A stretch of DNA of 64,000 bases, taken from the NCBI RefSeq assembly GCF_015350975.1, contig NZ_JADKRX010000005.1:186001-250000 (forward strand), given 5' to 3'. The notes beneath the pieces were generated by a model. The model worked only from the letters and a program-made list of their open reading frames with translations, was not told where the DNA came from and made no database searches. Both the position numbers and the translations under genes were made by a program. Source of the DNA: Curtobacterium sp. VKM Ac-1395 (lineage in GTDB: Bacteria > Actinomycetota > Actinomycetes > Actinomycetales > Microbacteriaceae). Each line of letters opens with the position of its first letter. Position 1 is the stretch's first letter. Shown here piece by piece: positions 21,901 to 29,210 of this stretch.

Positions 21901-23513
21901 GGTGCGATCGCTGCCGCCCGCACGGTGGAGGTGGCCAGGTCGACGGTCGCCACGTCTGCGCCGGGCAGGATCGACAGGCGGAGGGCGTGGACGCTGCGGG
22001 TGCCGGCGTCGGTCCCCCGGCGGTCACGGAACCCGGTCGTGGTGTCCTGCGCGTTCACGGTCAGGTCGATCACCTGGCGCAGCAGCAGCACGACGGGCGA
22101 GAGCAGGCGCGACACCGCGGTGGTCGTCGCGGTCAGCGTGGTCCCGAGTGCGGTGAGGGCGTCCCCGGTGAGGAGCGGCCCGGCGACGGCGCGGACGCCC
22201 GGGATGAGCGTGGTGGTCACGACCGGCGTGACGACGGGGACCAGCGCGGAGCCGAGGAGCCCGAGGCCGGAGGCGGTCACCACCGGGGTGCCGGTGGTCG
22301 TGCCGAGGACCTGCCCGAGCGTGGAGGTCACGTTGACGACGAGGGGTGCGACCGGCAGTCCGAGCAGCGTCGCGTTCGCCGTGACGCGGATCGAGATCGC
22401 CGTGGAGTTGATCGTGTTGACCACGGCGGTCTGCAGCGCCGTCGGCAGCTGGCGGCCGAGGATGTCCGCGATCGCCGTGTTGATCGACGTCACCGCCTGC
22501 TGCGTCAGCACCGGCGTGTTCGCGGGCTGGCCGTTCAGCGCGGTGAGCTGGTCGAGGTCGACCGTGACCGCGCCCGTCGACGGGGTGAGGGTGACCGCCC
22601 CGGAGGTGAGCGGCTGCGCGAGGACCTGCGTCAGCGTGTCGTCGAGGTTCAGGTCGACCGTCGCCCGCACGGTCGTCCCGTTGAGGGAGATGACCCCGAG
22701 GGACGACAGCGCCCCGGTGAGCCCGGTCGTCAGCTGCCCGGTGAGGCCGGAGAGCGCGCCGTTCGCCCCGAGGGTCGAGTTCACGCCGGAGGAGAACGTG
22801 CGGAGGTCGCTGCGGAGCGACGTGGTCAGCCCGGCGACCGCCGGGCTCTGCAGGCTGAGCTGCGCGTCCGCGATCCGGTAGTCGCTCGTGGTGGTGACCG
22901 TCGAGCCACGCGCGGCGGAGATCGTCGAGGCCAGTGCCCCGACGGTGAGCCGGCCGTCGGCGAGCACCGATGCGTCCGCCCCGACGCGGGAGAGCAGCGG
23001 GTTCAGGTTGACGGTCGCGCTCGACCCGTTCGTGCCGGAGCCGACGCCGATCGCCCCGTTGCCGGTGATGACCCCCGAGGACGCCGTGGCACCGGTGGCC
23101 GACGTCGTGGCGTACTGCCCAGCGGCCCCGAGCCGGAGGATCCCGTTCGGCCCGAGCAGGTCGATGTCGTTCCCGAGGTCGACGTTCAGCGCGTTCAGGG
23201 CCGTGACGTCGAGCGGCTGGCTCGTGGTGCCGCCACCGCTCGTCGCGCCCCGTGCCGAGTAGGCGCCCGCGAGCTGCGCCAGGGTGTCGACGTCGACGAT
23301 GCCCGATCCCCCGAGCAGGACGCCTTCGCCCTCGGTGCGGTCCGTCTGGGCCGCCGCCGCTGGCTGGATCGCCACGGTCGCGGCGATGAGCGCGGTGACC
23401 GTGGCCACGACGCCGCTGCGGAGCAGCAGTCGTCGGTCGTCGGCGGAGGGCCGTCCTGTCCTGTCGCCGGTCCCGTGCGTTCGGGTACCACGAAGCGACA
23501 CGTGCTTGCGCAT
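15954..23513 (-). CDS. Giant sortase-anchored adhesin with 20 Ig-like repeats
   Basis: 2519 residues. A long signal peptide (basic n-region, hydrophobic core, cleavage near AAAA-QTD) is followed by about 500 residues that resemble choice-of-anchor-G surface proteins (ends DLTVNAQDTTTGFRDRRG...VHALRLSILPGADV). Then come 20 repeats of about 92 residues: VTITxP, VSGTAxPGAxVTVxLxDG, W(S/T)V, VPxGxHTxxATQTVxGxTS. This is the pattern of bacterial Ig-like folds. The C-terminus has GQPGTP collagen-like repeats, the sorting signal LAFTG (2480-2484), one membrane helix and a basic tail RRRRS. LAxTG is a class E sortase signal. The role is probably adhesion to host or surface, an inference. The ATG follows GAGGAAC. 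Confidence 0.9.
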   Translation of the reverse strand: MRKHVSLRGTRTHGTGDRTGRPSADDRRLLLRSGVVATVTALIAATVAIQPAAAAQTDRTEGEGVLLGGSGIVDVDTLAQLAGAYSARGATSGGGTTSQPLDVTALNALNVDLGNDIDLLGPNGILRLGAAGQYATTSATGATASSGVITGNGAIGVGSGTNGSSATVNLNPLLSRVGADASVLADGRLTVGALASTISAARGSTVTTTSDYRIADAQLSLQSPAVAGLTTSLRSDLRTFSSGVNSTLGANGALSGLTGQLTTGLTGALSSLGVISLNGTTVRATVDLNLDDTLTQVLAQPLTSGAVTLTPSTGAVTVDLDQLTALNGQPANTPVLTQQAVTSINTAIADILGRQLPTALQTAVVNTINSTAISIRVTANATLLGLPVAPLVVNVTSTLGQVLGTTTGTPVVTASGLGLLGSALVPVVTPVVTTTLIPGVRAVAGPLLTGDALTALGTTLTATTTAVSRLLSPVVLLLRQVIDLTVNAQDTTTGFRDRRGTDAGTRSVHALRLSILPGADVATVDLATSTVRAAAIAPVTITAPTADQSFSVPTATATRSITVSGTGDPGAAVAVDLGDGRTATATVAADGTWTTAVGMVPTGTHTATATQTVGGTAAGTATQTFEVVAQRALTITTPTAGQTFTVAGASAPVTLTGSATPNATIAVDLGDGRTATGTADGTGAWSVTVPGVPAGTHTASVTQTVGDMTSAPVTRTFRVVQAAALTVTTPTAGQEFPAADAAATRDVRVSGAGQPSATIAVDAGDGRTATTTVDADGSWSTTLQRVPVGDHTARVTQTVGTSTSAAVTRAFTVTAAPALTITAPADDSTIVVADASSTTPVTVRGTAVPEARVDVTIGGAFVATVTADEDGAWTTTFRGVPVGPRTVTATQTVGDSTSRPVTSTFAVTAGDPLAITDPADGDVVTVLGQRTDLPVTGTAEAGADVTVDLGGDLTATTTADDDGDWTVTVRDVPVGRHTIAATQTVNGTTSPVLEQVVTVRTAAPLAVTAPTQGATTTVAQDSSRIDVPVTGTAEPGAAISVVLDDRDPVTTTATDGGTWRVTLPAVRTGDHTASVTQTVDGATSTAIDRDFSVETGAALEIDTPTAQQAVPAGGDRTAAVIASGSAESGATVTVRFDDGDPIVVTAGPDGRWTAPTTGGTALPIGAHTVTATQTVNATDGPVVSRDFTVVPGRAITIDTPPTGLRFVVVDEDATTAVRITGTAEPGADVVVAVGGSRLTTTADPDTGDWAVTARDLAPTGTYTVNATQTVNGVDISALPITFQVVTAAPVRITTPGADDTTTVAGEDVTTDVTVSGTAQPGASVTATTPGAPRQTVTVGDDGTWAVTFPDLAVGDHRVSVTQALGGATSAAVARTVTITAADPVTVTSPAADDVLYVIGDDGTRDVTVSGTAAAGAPVTVRLGDDELRTTADADGDWTVTFTGVPVGDQPVTATQTVAGTTASSPDRTVSVQAADDVTITTPEDGTRLVVADANGTADVRTGGSAQPGASVTVRLSDGSTHTVTADDDGAWTWTFQDRPVGDLRVTATERFAGQTSAAGPVAVSVVAGARLTVTDPAGATRVTVADDDATTDVDFAGAGQPGATVTVDLGAGGSATATVRGDGSWDRTVQDVPTGSYTASVTQSVNGTTSAAVERPVDVVAAADLTIRQPDADEPVTVADGDQTTTVVVAGDAQPGATVTVTVDDRDPVQVTAGTDGTWTVEVPRLGVGDHDVSVTQTVGGSTSTAPVASTFEVVAGAPVRVTAPTADAEFRVGDAGATTTIRVSGTAEPGANVVVDLGGGRSESTTVDRDGRWTVDVTDVGAGDPVVSVTQRIGDTRSAPVTVPVHVVVADPLTIAVPADQSTIRVAQDDSTTTVTASGAAAVGATVRVRLDDGTERSATATDAGTWSVDFARVGTGRHTVRATQTVDRSTSSPVTSRFTVAGATTLAINAPAAGSTITVPAGTTGTDVVVNGTGQPGATVMVVADGGDPVAVPVGTDGRWTTTLEGLDAGAHQLSVTQVVNGTTSDPVGRGFTVVVADAESIVVTSPAAGTVYRVLGGPTDVVVTGTAAARAAVSVTVDGGTAVTTTADTDGAWRVTVPGIGTGAHTIAATQTVDGRDSAAPEVGFSVVAATPVTVSNPTDGQVFPVTGDTATVPVSGTAEPEASVTVELDGRTVTTVAGADGSWTVTLDDVSPGTHTVSVTETVGGRTSDPVTVDVRVVMAQPGDVVITSPTSGQLIAATGPEDTGSFRVTGHATPGVMVTVTLSDGQVRTTTADDDGDWSVSFDRVPEGDWTIRATQTVNGVDAQAPTVTIVVQAVDPIAVTSPMPGQHQTAGDEGWVDWTVTGTAEPGATVTVWAGDGTPVTTTADADGSWSVVLRLPVGTHRLNATQTIRGVTSAPQVRTVMVDAAVGGQPTEPGQPGTPGQPGTPGQPGTPGQPGTPGFPGTGGTGGTGLPGSGVGGGTAGGTTGQGTRGGDLAFTGADVAPLAAAAGGLVVLGFLLLGLSRLARGVRRRRS

Positions 23514-23689
23514 GTGTGTTCCTCATCCTGACGGGCACGCCCGCCACCTGATCCTCGGATTCCCGCCGGTGGTGAGCCGGAGGGGCTGATCCTCCCGATG
23601 GTTCGTCGGGAGTGGTCGGAACCCTGGTTGGTGGTTCCTGGGATGATCTTCACACACGATCGGGACGTTGTCCCGCCCGGACATGAAAA

Positions 23690-23778
23690 AGACTCCTCAC
23701 GCACCCGCCAGAGCCAGGTTGCCCTTGCTGCGTTTCCGCCCTGGGGGAGTTGGCCTGGATGGCGTCACGTGAGGAGCC
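23690..23778 (-). ncRNA. ffs: Signal recognition particle RNA, small bacterial type
   Basis: On the minus strand the 5' end GGCTCCTCACG pairs with CGTGAGGAGTC at the 3' end. The apical domain reads CCAGGGCGGAAACGCAGC then AAGGGCAACCTGG, containing the GGAAAC tetraloop and the symmetric internal loop bound by Ffh. A T5 run (complement of 23686-23690) follows, giving termination. With Ffh it targets membrane proteins to the translocon. Confidence 0.93.
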
Positions 23779-23785
23779 GCCGAGA

Positions 23786-23791
23786 AGTCTA
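23786..23791 (-). promoter_or_regulatory. -10 element of the SRP RNA promoter
   Basis: TAGACT on the minus strand ends 7 nt before the RNA 5' end, the right distance for a transcription start. It is identical to the tRNA-Pro -10 element. Confidence 0.6.
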
Positions 23792-23819
23792 CCGGATCAC
23801 AGGGAGCAGGATTGACGCC

Positions 23820-24494
23820 ATGAAGATCGCCATCGCCGGAGGACACGGCCAGATCGCCCTCCTCCTCGCCCGACAGCTCACCGACGCCGGACACCAGGCG
23901 CTCAGCATCGTCCGCAACCCCGCGCACGTCGCCGACGTGGAACAGGCCGGTGCGCGGGCGATCGTCGCCGACCTCGAGCAGCTGGACGACGACGACCTGG
24001 CGCTGCGCCTGCGCGGGGTCGACGCGGTGGTCTTCGCCGCAGGAGCGGGACCGGGCAGCGGGGCCGAGCGGAAGCTCTCCGTCGACCGCGACGGTGCCGT
24101 GCTGCTGGCCGACGCCGCCGTGCGGTCGGGCATCGAGCGCTACGTGATGATCTCCGCGATGGGCGCCGACACGTACGACGCCACCCGGGCCGTGGTGCCC
24201 GCGCAGGACGAGGACGCCGTGTTCCAGGTCTACCTGCGCGCCAAGGCCGAGGCCGACGCGAACCTCCGGGCGCGCCGCCTGCGCTGGACGATCGTGCGCC
24301 CCGGCGGGCTGCTCGACACCCCGCCGCAGGGCACCGTCACCGTGGGCCGCACCGTGCCCCGGGGGTCGATCCCCCGCGCCGACGTCGCCGCGGTCGTGGT
24401 GCACGCGCTGCTCGACGACACTGCGGTGGGCGTGCAGTTCGAGGTCACGAGTGGCAACACGCCGATCCCGGCGGCGCTCGCGGCGCTGGGCTGA
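23820..24494 (+). CDS. NAD(P)-binding SDR-like protein (NmrA/YwnB type)
   Basis: 224 residues. The start is an ATG giving MKIAIAGGHGQIALLLARQL, a Rossmann NAD(P)-binding motif (GGxGxxA). Further family marks are VVFAAGAGPGSG, YVMISAMGAD, and TIVRPGGLLDTPPQGTV near the C-terminus. This is an atypical short-chain dehydrogenase of the NAD(P)H-binding/NmrA group, often redox sensors or quinone reductases; no substrate is evident. It is transcribed divergently from the SRP RNA gene and converges on ackA. Confidence 0.9.
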   Translation: MKIAIAGGHGQIALLLARQLTDAGHQALSIVRNPAHVADVEQAGARAIVADLEQLDDDDLALRLRGVDAVVFAAGAGPGSGAERKLSVDRDGAVLLADAAVRSGIERYVMISAMGADTYDATRAVVPAQDEDAVFQVYLRAKAEADANLRARRLRWTIVRPGGLLDTPPQGTVTVGRTVPRGSIPRADVAAVVVHALLDDTAVGVQFEVTSGNTPIPAALAALG

Positions 24495-24518
24495 CGCGGG
24501 CGGCGCTCCCCCGCGAGA

Positions 24519-24548
24519 CGCCGACGCCCCCGGTGCGCGACGTCGGCG
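24519..24548. terminator. Weak hairpin between convergent SDR gene and ackA
   Basis: An 8-bp perfect inverted repeat, CGCCGACG with CGTCGGCG, lies in the 79-nt gap between two convergent genes and may serve both. Confidence 0.4.
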
Positions 24549-24573
24549 CGAAGAGGGTGAGACGACAGCGCGA

Positions 24574-25770
24574 CTACAGCGCGACGGCCGCCGACTGCCG
24601 GGCGATCTCGAGCTCCTCGTTCGTCGGGATGACCAGGACGGCGACCCGCGAGGAGTCCGTCGAGATGAGGCGGGCGTCCTTCGCGTGCAGCTCGTTCCGG
24701 TCGTTGTCGATCTCGATGCCGAGGTGCTCCAGCCCGGCGAGCACCCGACGACGCAGCAGCGCGTTGTTCTCCCCGACGCCCGCGGTGAAGACGACGGCGT
24801 CGAGCCCGCCGAGCTGCGCGGTGTACGCCCCCACGTAGCGGCGGATGCGGTGCCGGTAGACGGCGAGCGCTGCCTCGGCGGTCTCGTCGCCGTCGATCGC
24901 CGCGGCCTGCACGTCGCGCATGTCGCCGTTGCCGGTCAGACCGAGCAGCCCGGACTGCTTGTTCAGCATCGTGTCGAGGTCGTCGAACGACATCCCGGCC
25001 TCACGGTGCAGGTGGATCAGCACGGCCGGGTCGAGGTCCCCGGACCGGGTGCCCATGACGAGGCCCTCGAGCGGCGTCAGCCCCATCGAGGTCTCGATCG
25101 ACCGGCCGCCGTCGATCGCCGCGGCCGACGCGCCGTTGCCGAGGTGCAGCACGATCGTCTTCAGCTCCGACAGCGGGCGGGCCAGGAAGACGGCCGCCTG
25201 CTCGGAGACGTACTTGTGGCTCGTGCCGTGCATGCCGTAGCGGCGGATCTGGTACTGCTCGGCGAGGTCGGCCGGGATCGCGTACGTGTACGCGTGCGGC
25301 GGCATCGTCTGGTGGAACGCGGTGTCGAACACGGCGACGTGCGGCACGTCGGAGAACACCTGCTTCGCGGCGCGGATGCCCTCGAGGTTCGCGGGGTTGT
25401 GCAGCGGCGCCAGGCTCGACAGGGCCTCGATCTGCTGCTCGACCTCGTCCGTGACGATGGTGGCGGCGTCGAAGGCCGTGCCACCGTGCACGACGCGGTG
25501 CCCCACGACCGACGGCGGGTGCTCGTCGAACGACGGCCCCACCTTCGCGAACGCGTCGATCATCGCCTGGAACCCGGCGGCGTGGTCGGGGACCGACGCC
25601 GAGTCGTTCGACGAGGACTCCCCCGTCAGCGCGTTCGTGTGCTTCCACGCACCCGTCGACTCGCCGATGCGCTCCACGAGTCCGGATGCGAGCTCGCGCT
25701 CGCCGTCGAGTTCGATGAGCTGGTACTTGAACGAACTCGATCCGGAGTTCACGACGAGGGCGGCGGTCAC
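24574..25770 (-). CDS. ackA: Acetate kinase
   Basis: 398 residues from the GTG giving (V)TAALVVNSGSSSFKYQL. Interconverts acetyl phosphate plus ADP with acetate plus ATP. Signatures are the N-terminal VNSGSSSFKYQL, the second family motif in DTAFHQTMPPHAYTYAIP, and GMHGTSHKYVSEQA. The phosphate site is HLGNGASAAAIDGGRS and the C-terminal ATP site is TAGVGENN. It follows pta by 62 nt in the standard pta-ackA overflow pathway. The open frame continues upstream through pta in another phase without meaning. Confidence 0.97.
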   Translation of the reverse strand: MTAALVVNSGSSSFKYQLIELDGERELASGLVERIGESTGAWKHTNALTGESSSNDSASVPDHAAGFQAMIDAFAKVGPSFDEHPPSVVGHRVVHGGTAFDAATIVTDEVEQQIEALSSLAPLHNPANLEGIRAAKQVFSDVPHVAVFDTAFHQTMPPHAYTYAIPADLAEQYQIRRYGMHGTSHKYVSEQAAVFLARPLSELKTIVLHLGNGASAAAIDGGRSIETSMGLTPLEGLVMGTRSGDLDPAVLIHLHREAGMSFDDLDTMLNKQSGLLGLTGNGDMRDVQAAAIDGDETAEAALAVYRHRIRRYVGAYTAQLGGLDAVVFTAGVGENNALLRRRVLAGLEHLGIEIDNDRNELHAKDARLISTDSSRVAVLVIPTNEELEIARQSAAVAL

Positions 25771-25832
25771 GATGGCTCGCTTTCTGTGCATGGCCCGGGG
25801 GCCGGTCTGGAGGCTCGGGTGGCGTCCGGCGC

Positions 25833-28028
25833 TCAGCGAGCGCCGGGTGCGGTGTCGGTGGGCACAGCGGGGTCGGTGGGCACGGCGGTGTCGGTGGGTG
25901 CGGCGGGGTCGACCGGCGTGCTGCCGTCCGTCCGCGCGGTGCCGGCCTGGATCGCCGTGATCGCGACGGTGTTCACGATGTCGCTGACGAGCGCCCCGCG
26001 GGACAGGTCGTTGATCGGCTTGCGGAGCCCCTGCAGCACCGGACCGATCGCGACCGCACCGGCGGACCGCTGCACTGCCTTGTAGGTGTTGTTGCCCGTG
26101 TTGAGGTCCGGGAAGATGAAGACCGTCGCGTGGCCGGCGACCGGCGAGTCCGGCATCTTCGTGCTCGCGACCGTCGGGTCGGCGGCGGCGTCGTACTGGA
26201 TCGGCCCCTCCACGAGCAGGTCCGGTCGGCGCTCCCGCACGAAGGCGGTGCCGGCGCGGACCTTGTCGACGTCGGCTCCGGAGCCGCTGTCCCCGGTCGA
26301 GTAGCTCAGCATCGCCACGCGGGGTTCGATGCCGAACTGGGTGGCGGTCTCGGCGGAGGAGATCGCGATGTCCGCCAGCTGCTCGCTCGTCGGGTCGGGG
26401 ATGACCGCGCAGTCGCCGTAGACGAGCACCCGGTCGGCGAGCGCCATCAGGAACACGCTCGACACGATGGACGTGTCCGGACGGGTCTTGATGATCTCGA
26501 AGGACGGCCGGATGGTGTGCGCCGTCGTGTGCTTCGCGCCGGACACCATGCCGTCGGCGAGCCCGAGCTGGACCATCATCGTGCCGAAGTACGAGACGTC
26601 TGTGACGGTGTCGCGGGCGAGCTCGATGCTCATGCCCTTGTGTGCGCGGAGCGTGGTGTACTCCTCCGCGAAGCGCTCGCGGAGCTCGGGGTCGAAGGGC
26701 GACACGAGCTGCGCTGCCTCGAGGTCGAGACCGAGCTCCGTCGCCCGCGCCCGGATCGCCGCCGGGTCGCCGAGGATCGTGAGCGTGCAGACCTGCCGCT
26801 GCAGCAGGGTCGAGGCCGCGCGCAGGATCCGGTCGTCGTCGCCCTCGGGCAGCACGATCCGCGTGCCGTACTCGCGCGCCCGGTCGAGCAGCCCGTGCTC
26901 GAACATCAGCGGCGTGACGACGCCCGACGGCGTGACCTGGAGGCGGGCGAGGAGCGCGTCGGCCTGCACGTGGCGCTCGAACAGCGACAGCGCCAGGTCG
27001 GCCTTCCGCGGGGAGTCGGCCGCCAGACGCCCACGGGTCTGCGTGATGCGCAGTGCCGTGTCGTACGTGCCGAGGTCGCTGCTCGCGATCGGCAGCGAGC
27101 TCGACAGGCCCTCGAGCAGCCGGGTGATCTGCGGCGCGGTCTCGAACCCGCCGTTGAGGATCACGCCGGCGAGGCTCGGGAACGTGTCCGACTGGTTCGC
27201 GAGGAGCGTGGCGATGAGGACGTCGTTGCGGTCCCCCGGCACCACGACGATGCCGCCCTCGATCAGCCGCGGGAGCACGTTCTCCATGCTCATGCCCGCG
27301 ACGACCGTGCCGAGGGCTTCGCGGTCGAGCAGGGCGTCGTCGCCGCGGACCAGCGTGGCCTCCGTCGCGGCGAGCAGCGCGCGCACGGTCGGCGCGACGA
27401 GGACCGAGTCCTCGGGGATCGCCCACACGAGGGTGTCGGGGTGGTGGTCCTGCACGGCTGCGGAGACACCGTCGCAGATCGCGGCCAGCGCCTCCGGGTC
27501 GGCACGGTTGACCACGATGCCCAGCAGCTGCGCGTGCGCCGCGCGGAGTTCGCTCGTCGTGACGTCCGCGACCTGGCCCATGTCGGCAGGCGTCCTCGCA
27601 GCGCGTCCGGCCGAGTCCCGCCCACCGAGGACGAGGAGCACGGGGGCACCGAGGTTGGCCGCGACCTTGGCGTTGAAGGACAGCTCGGTGGGGCTGCCGA
27701 CGTCGGTGTAGTCGGAGCCGAGGACCACGACGGCGTCGCACTGGCGCTCGACCTGGGCGAAGCGGCCGACGATCGTGGCGAGTGCCGCGTCGGGGTCGGC
27801 GTGGACGTCGTCGTACGTGACACCGACGGCGTCGTCGTAGGACTGCCCGGCGGCGGTGTGCTGGAGCAGGAGCTCGAGCACGTAGTCGGGTTCCTCCACC
27901 GAACGGGCGACGGGCCGGAACACGCCGACGCGTCCGACCGTGCGGGCGAGGGTCTCGAGGACACCGAGCGCCACCGTGCTCTTGCCCGTGTGTCCTTCTG
28001 CTGACGTGATGTAGATGCGGGTCGACAC
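25833..28028 (-). CDS. pta: Phosphate acetyltransferase, long form
   Basis: 731 residues. Converts acetyl-CoA and phosphate to acetyl phosphate. It has the long three-part layout. An N-terminal P-loop/BioD-like domain carries EGHTGKST at 11-18. A central DRTGG-like regulatory domain contains GDRNDVLIATLLANQSDTF. The C-terminal catalytic PTA_PTB domain has TARIVLPEGDD-type sequence (here YGTRIVLPEGDDDRI), VSGAKHTTAHTIRPSFEIIKT, and DLNTGNNTYKAVQR. The tail is a low-complexity Pro/Thr/Asp stretch with VPTD repeats. The GTG start is 6 nt from TAGCCT (leaderless promoter). The extra C-terminal tail is unusual. Confidence 0.97.
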   Translation of the reverse strand: MSTRIYITSAEGHTGKSTVALGVLETLARTVGRVGVFRPVARSVEEPDYVLELLLQHTAAGQSYDDAVGVTYDDVHADPDAALATIVGRFAQVERQCDAVVVLGSDYTDVGSPTELSFNAKVAANLGAPVLLVLGGRDSAGRAARTPADMGQVADVTTSELRAAHAQLLGIVVNRADPEALAAICDGVSAAVQDHHPDTLVWAIPEDSVLVAPTVRALLAATEATLVRGDDALLDREALGTVVAGMSMENVLPRLIEGGIVVVPGDRNDVLIATLLANQSDTFPSLAGVILNGGFETAPQITRLLEGLSSSLPIASSDLGTYDTALRITQTRGRLAADSPRKADLALSLFERHVQADALLARLQVTPSGVVTPLMFEHGLLDRAREYGTRIVLPEGDDDRILRAASTLLQRQVCTLTILGDPAAIRARATELGLDLEAAQLVSPFDPELRERFAEEYTTLRAHKGMSIELARDTVTDVSYFGTMMVQLGLADGMVSGAKHTTAHTIRPSFEIIKTRPDTSIVSSVFLMALADRVLVYGDCAVIPDPTSEQLADIAISSAETATQFGIEPRVAMLSYSTGDSGSGADVDKVRAGTAFVRERRPDLLVEGPIQYDAAADPTVASTKMPDSPVAGHATVFIFPDLNTGNNTYKAVQRSAGAVAIGPVLQGLRKPINDLSRGALVSDIVNTVAITAIQAGTARTDGSTPVDPAAPTDTAVPTDPAVPTDTAPGAR

Positions 28029-28034
28029 CGCTCC

Positions 28035-28040
28035 AGGCTA
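28035..28040 (-). promoter_or_regulatory. -10 element of leaderless pta-ackA promoter
   Basis: TAGCCT, 6 nt, then the GTG start of pta. The intervening GGAGCG is too close to the start codon to be a good ribosome-binding site. Confidence 0.55.
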
Positions 28041-28150
28041 GCCGTGCCGCTGCCGTGCCCTCTGGGAACGGATCGACCTGTGGACGGCGGTGGTCGTCCA
28101 CACCCCAGAAGACCTGTACCATGGGGTGTCGTCATCGCGAGACGGCACCA

Positions 28151-28238
28151 GGAGAATTCGCCTAGTGGCCTATGGCGCACGCTTGGAAAGCGTGTTGGGT
28201 GCAAGCCCTCGGGGGTTCGAATCCCCCATTCTCCGCCA
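28151..28238 (+). tRNA. tRNA-Ser (anticodon GGA)
   Basis: A class II tRNA with a long variable arm. Acceptor arms ggagaat and attctcc pair, with discriminator G at 28235 and an encoded CCA. The anticodon stem cacgc/gcgtg encloses ttGGAaa, and the variable arm is ttgggtgcaagccctcg. GGA reads UCC and UCU. Confidence 0.97.
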
Positions 28239-28249
28239 CGAAGAACCGC

Positions 28250-28297
28250 ACGACCGAGAGCGCACGAGTCCACCAGGGCCCGTGCGCTCTCGGTCGT
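28250..28297 (+). terminator. Hairpin terminator after tRNA-Ser
   Basis: A perfect 17-bp stem (28250-28266 with 28281-28297) begins 12 nt past the tRNA 3' end. Confidence 0.75.
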
Positions 28298-28309
28298 TCC
28301 GGAGCAGGT

Positions 28310-28342
28310 CCGGCGCTGATCCGGCGCTGATCCGGCGCTGAT
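28310..28342. repeat. Three 11-bp perfect tandem repeats
   Basis: CCGGCGCTGAT is repeated three times without interruption after the tRNA-Ser terminator. No gene contains it. Confidence 0.85.
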
Positions 28343-28578
28343 CCGCGACGATGACGTGTCACGGTCCCCCACCCGGTGGACCACGATGAACCCCGGTTCC
28401 CTGGTGCTCCCCCAGAAGGGTGGACAGACCTGTCGCAGCGGCCGCCCCCTCCCCTATGCTGCCGGTACGACGCACCCGAGGGACGGTTGCATCGTGCACA
28501 CGCAGACGGCAGGGGCGCCGTCCCGGAGCGCTCCCGACGGCGCGCCTCGGGTGCACCCGAGGGGACGAGGAGACGGCC
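28343..28578. other. Gene-free segment with a perfect 18-bp palindrome
   Basis: No convincing gene lies between the tRNA-Ser terminator and the next start codon. The segment holds TATGCT at 28455-28460, a possible plus-strand -10. It also holds CCTCGGGTGCACCCGAGG at 28545-28562, a perfect palindrome ending 16 nt before the start of the next gene and just upstream of its ribosome-binding site. A half-copy, GCACCCGAGGG, occurs about 80 nt earlier. The palindrome could be an operator or an RNA hairpin affecting translation. Confidence 0.5.
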
Positions 28579-29142
28579 GTGGGGGAGACGACGGCGACGA
28601 CGGCGGGTCCGGAACCGGTGACGTTCGACGTCCTGGTCCGTCCCCGGGTCGCACTCGTGCGGTCCACCGCGCTCAGCATCGTGTTCTCGGCCGTGCCGCT
28701 CGCGGTCGCCCTCGTCTGGGTCTCGTTCCCGCTGCGGCTCTGGGCGCTGGTCGCCACCGTGGTCGTGCTGCTGGCCGTCGCCGCCGGCGTCGTCTTCGTC
28801 CGGCTGCGGTCCGCGTTCGTCGGGATCAGCCACGACGGCGTCATGGTCCGCGGCGTGCTGTCGGCGAAGCGGTCCGTCGGTCGGTCCTGCGTCGAGCGGG
28901 TCGTCCTCGCCACCACCTTCGGCAGCTCGGTCGACCGGACCACCCGGGTCCTCGTGGCGTACGGCCCCGACGACCGGCACCTCTTCCGGATGCGCTCGGA
29001 CGTGTGGGGTGACGCTGGGCTCGACCGGGTCGTCGACGCCCTCGGGGTGCAAGTCACGGAGCTGACGCGCCCGTTGCCCGCGCGGGACTTCGCCCGGCGC
29101 TACCTGCCGACGCGCTCAGCCGACCGCCGGAAGCCCTGCTGA
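28579..29142 (+). CDS. Two-helix membrane protein with a possible PH-like domain
   Basis: 187 residues from a GTG preceded by GAGGAG at a suitable distance. Two adjacent hydrophobic helices (about 30-75) are followed by a beta-rich soluble region (VGISHDGVMVRGVLS, LVAYGPDDRHLFRMRSDVWG), the arrangement of bacterial PH-domain membrane proteins. I do not recognise a specific function. The frame could be opened further upstream, but that extension is Arg-rich and unlike a protein. It is probably monocistronic. Confidence 0.7.
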   Translation: MGETTATTAGPEPVTFDVLVRPRVALVRSTALSIVFSAVPLAVALVWVSFPLRLWALVATVVVLLAVAAGVVFVRLRSAFVGISHDGVMVRGVLSAKRSVGRSCVERVVLATTFGSSVDRTTRVLVAYGPDDRHLFRMRSDVWGDAGLDRVVDALGVQVTELTRPLPARDFARRYLPTRSADRRKPC

Positions 29143-29210
29143 CCACAGCGGGCACGCGGCAGCCCTGCTGACCACGGCCGTCGACCCGACGCGGTGACCC
29201 TGCCGACAGC

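Noticed and set aside
16353..23531. An open frame of about 2390 codons antisense to the adhesin gene
   Set aside because: It is an effect of the Gly/Asp/Thr/Val-rich repeat codons in high-G+C DNA. The translation is Arg/Gly/Asp-rich with no domain, signal or ribosome-binding site, while the opposite strand has a signal peptide, repeats and a sorting signal.
24574..28122. One 1182-codon frame joining ackA to an upstream region
   Set aside because: The first two thirds is an out-of-phase reading of pta and is Arg/Pro-rich. The acetate kinase start at 25770 has its own motif MTAALVVNSGSSS.
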